8,861 nucleotides of DNA. Origin: Desulfatitalea sp. GTDB taxonomy: Bacteria; Desulfobacterota; Desulfobacteria; Desulfobacterales; Desulfosarcinaceae. Shown here one piece after another: positions 7,033 to 8,861 of this stretch. The stretch lies in NCBI GenBank assembly GCA_013041835.1, contig JABDRH010000106.1, positions 1 through 8,861 of the forward strand. Reading direction: 5' to 3'. The notes under the pieces are model-generated. The model saw nothing but the letters and a program-made list of their open reading frames with translations. It ran no database searches and was not told where the DNA came from. The position numbers and the translations under genes are program-made. Position 1 is the stretch's first letter. Each line of letters starts with the position of its first letter.

Positions 7033-7869
7033 ATGCGAATTTATAGCAAAACAGCTTTGAACACCGCTTATGAGAACACGCTATACAGAACCAATGTATT
7101 CATCAAAACAATTGAAGAAAAAAGGCCAGATGAAAAAACAGGCGATGCCTATCAAAACTTGGCATTCTCATACAGGCATTTGGGGATTTGTGAACTGATG
7201 GGCAAGGGAGATTCCAACCGATTTTTTGGCTTTATGCAAAAAGCCGCATTTGTTAGCCGATATTTTTATTCCATGGTGCAAAAGGGATTTGATCCATCAC
7301 CGGTCAACTTAACCAATAAAAGCAATGGCGCATATTTCGACGCAGCTCTGATTTCACAAGGTGCGGACACCGCAGCGTTTCTTGCACGAAATGCCTCACA
7401 ACAACACAATCCTGAATATGAATACGAGGACGATTTCTTATTATGCGACTTTATGCAAAAATCATTTCTAAATTATTTTTTTTCCGAATCCCATGATCTG
7501 AATTCGATTTTAAATCGATGGGAGATTGTTTTGGCGGGCAACCCAAATTATTATTATGATACCTGTAAATCGATCCATGAAAAAGATATCAACGGATTTG
7601 AAATGTCTTTAAATGATCTAATCGAAAATCGGAAAAGTACAATAGGAAAATGGAAGGACCATATCTCAATGGATCCTGATATTCGCCTCATTGAAAGCAG
7701 TATTTATACGAAGGGTCTTGCCCTCCTCTTAATTGCTGAAAAAAATGGATTTCAAACTCAAGAAGATTATGCCTTGATTCCCCGCCTTGCAAGGACAAAA
7801 AATTCTTTGACAATGCTTTCTCTTGACTCCTGGAGAGATATTGAGGAAGGGATGTCGCAAGCCCAATAG
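7033..7869 (+). CDS. Imm49-like putative immunity protein (278 aa)
   Basis: This is a soluble, mostly helical protein without signal peptide. I read it as a divergent Imm49-family member from YFDAALISQGADTAAFLA (101-118), an ING-FEMSLNDLIENR segment (186-200) and the C-terminal pattern DPDIRLIESSIYTKGLALLL (214-233) followed by DYALIPRL (245-252). These resemble the helical pairs and closing region of that family, but similarity is judged by eye and is only moderate. It follows the Imm11 gene by 29 bases, has a good AAAGGA site 5 bases before the ATG, and shares its low GC. No partner toxin for it lies in the window. It may be a second antidote to the AHH nuclease, an orphan immunity gene, or a helper of the first. 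Confidence 0.6.
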   Translation: MRIYSKTALNTAYENTLYRTNVFIKTIEEKRPDEKTGDAYQNLAFSYRHLGICELMGKGDSNRFFGFMQKAAFVSRYFYSMVQKGFDPSPVNLTNKSNGAYFDAALISQGADTAAFLARNASQQHNPEYEYEDDFLLCDFMQKSFLNYFFSESHDLNSILNRWEIVLAGNPNYYYDTCKSIHEKDINGFEMSLNDLIENRKSTIGKWKDHISMDPDIRLIESSIYTKGLALLLIAEKNGFQTQEDYALIPRLARTKNSLTMLSLDSWRDIEEGMSQAQ

Positions 7870-7937
7870 CATCATCGTTAAAGGATACCCCACATCTCGA
7901 ACAGATACCACAAATCATCGAATCAATGTTTTGGCAA
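7870..7937. other. Convergent intergenic gap, no terminator seen
   Basis: This short gap separates the 3' ends of the Imm49-like gene and vgrG. I found no GC-rich hairpin followed by a T-run on either strand. GATACC occurs twice (around 7883 and 7903), which is too short to call a repeat. Confidence 0.5.
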
Positions 7938-8861
7938 TCAGTTTTCCGATATTTTAGACCCCTTAACCTGAACCTTGCCCGAACCTTTCACGTTGATGTC
8001 TTTGCCCTTTATCTGAATGTTCCCGTTTTTCTTTAAAATAATGCTGGCGCTGCCACAAGTCAGGGTCAACTCCTTGCTCGAGTTGATGACGGTTTTCTCG
8101 TTGACCATGATGGAAAGGTTCTTGCCGATGCTGATCTTGGTGTCATCGCCCACCGTAAGGGTCATCTTCTTGCCGATATTTTCAGTCCGGTCCTTGCCCA
8201 CATCCAGCGAATGGTTGTCGGCCACGGTCACGCTGCGGTTTTTGGCGATGTTGTGGGATGCGTTTTCACCGATGCTTTCACTCAGGTTTTTGCCCACCGA
8301 AACCGATTTGCTTTCGCCGGTGGTTTCGTCCAGGTTCTTGCCGACGGTGACGCTCATGTTTTCGCCGATGGACTCCGAATGGTTCTTGCCCACCGATATC
8401 GATTTGTTTTCACCGATGGTTTCATCCTGGTTTTTCTGGACCGATTTGGTGCGGTCATTGCCCACGTTAAGGGTTTCATCATGGCCGATGGACTGGTGCT
8501 TGTCGTTCTCGATGGCGATGGTCCAATCCTTCTGGCCGTGGATGAAGATCTCTTCGCCGCCCTTTTTGTCCTCGAAGCGGATTTCGTTGGAGCCGCCGCC
8601 GCCGGTGGTGGTGTCGGACTTGATGGTGCTCTTGGTTTTTTCGGCGGGCAGGGCGTAGGGTGGCGTGTTGGTGCCGTGATAGACCCGACCCGTGACGATG
8701 GGGCGGTCCGGGTTGCCTTCCACGAAATCGACGATCACCTCCTGGCCGATACGCGGGATGAACATGGCGCCCCAGCCCGCGCCGGCCCAGGCCTGGCTGA
8801 CCCGGATCCAGCAGGAGCTTTTATCGTCCTTGTTTCCATTGCGGTCCCAGTGGAACTGGAC
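7938..8861 (-). CDS. vgrG: T6SS spike protein VgrG, C-terminal 307 residues (N-terminus beyond right edge)
   Basis: The minus-strand frame is open from the right edge to TGA at 7940-7938. The visible part starts inside the gp5-like OB-fold region: [13 protein letters not shown] (1-13), [13 protein letters not shown] (15-27), [18 protein letters not shown] (29-46) and [14 protein letters not shown] (49-62), all hallmark VgrG motifs. [20 protein letters not shown] (93-112) follows, then a beta-prism of short repeats (about 112-255) and the end segment SKELTLTCG to [10 protein letters not shown] (262-307). VgrG trimers form the puncturing spike on the Hcp tube and carry PAAR-type tips. No extra C-terminal effector domain is present. 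The gp27-like base lies outside the window. The gene converges on the immunity genes, so it is not cotranscribed with the chaperone and effector genes here. The internal ATG at 8765 is not the start. Confidence 0.97.
   Translation of the reverse strand, partial: VQFHWDRNGNKDDKSSCWIRVSQAWAGAGWGAMFIPRIGQEVIVDFVEGNPDRPIVTGRVYHGTNTPPYALPAEKTKSTIKSDTTTGGGGSNEIRFEDKKGGEEIFIHGQKDWTIAIENDKHQSIGHDETLNVGNDRTKSVQKNQDETIGENKSISVGKNHSESIGENMSVTVGKNLDETTGESKSVSVGKNLSESIGENASHNIAKNRSVTVADNHSLDVGKDRTENIGKKMTLTVGDDTKISIGKNLSIMVNEKTVINSSKELTLTCGSASIILKKNGNIQIKGKDINVKGSGKVQVKGSKISEN
8097..8528 (-). repeat. Repeats encoding the VgrG beta-prism
   Basis: Within vgrG, about 140 residues are built from 7-9-residue units alternating between xSIGEN-like and SVxVGKN-like steps, giving a roughly 16-residue (48-base) super-repeat. 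Examples are [30 protein letters not shown] and [15 protein letters not shown]. At DNA level the units remain clearly similar, for instance recurring TTGCCCACCGA and TTTTCACCGATG on the plus strand. This is the usual gp5-type triple-stranded prism of VgrG, not a mobile repeat. Confidence 0.75.

Noticed and set aside
8097..8528. Short regularly spaced repeats that could suggest a CRISPR array
   Set aside because: The repeats are imperfect, keep the reading frame and encode the VgrG prism; there are no unique spacers between identical repeats.
8017..8658. A 213-codon plus-strand frame over vgrG, rich in Leu, Ser, Phe and Pro
   Set aside because: It is the shadow of the repetitive VgrG beta-prism; the repeated LPT/SP pattern comes from the antisense of GKN/GEN codons.

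Overview
The window is an accessory type VI secretion (T6SS) locus from a Gram-negative bacterium. The mix of a DUF6484 protein, a DUF2169 protein, a TIGR02270-like HEAT protein, a DUF4150 PAAR-like protein and VgrG is typical of Proteobacteria and Desulfobacterota. The transglutaminase-like exported protein and moderately GC-rich codon use make me lean to Desulfobacterota, but the sequence alone does not prove this. I see no RNA genes, CRISPR array, insertion sequence or transposase.

Layout. (1) 1-506, minus strand: the N-terminal part of an exported transglutaminase-like protein that runs off the left edge. (2) 507-973: a divergent intergenic region with a perfect 16-bp palindrome (716-731) and a candidate sigma-70 promoter (751-779) pointing to the T6SS genes. 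(3) 974-3821, plus strand: a compact block of three genes: DUF6484, DUF2169 (chaperone/adaptor family) and the TIGR02270-like HEAT protein. (4) 3899-4357: a short PAAR-like DUF4150 protein with no toxin domain, probably a spike tip. (5) 4452-7869, plus strand: a visibly more AT-rich cassette holding a ketoacyl-synthase-fold protein whose catalytic triad looks lost, an AHH-motif nuclease toxin, an Imm11/DUF1629 immunity protein and an Imm49-like protein. (6) 7938-8861, minus strand and convergent: the C-terminal part of VgrG, cut by the right edge.

How the genes may work together. VgrG and the PAAR-like protein would form the puncturing spike. The DUF2169 protein would load or stabilise cargo on that spike. 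The AHH nuclease is the likely antibacterial payload, and the Imm11 protein its antidote. The two less usual parts are the DUF6484 protein, which reads as a miniature VgrG (a stretch like the gp5 OB-fold, then a tail almost matching the end of the VgrG in this window), and the degenerate ketosynthase between the PAAR-like gene and the toxin. Either could be the physical adaptor linking a stand-alone nuclease to the spike. The second, Imm49-like gene has no obvious partner toxin here and may be an orphan immunity gene.
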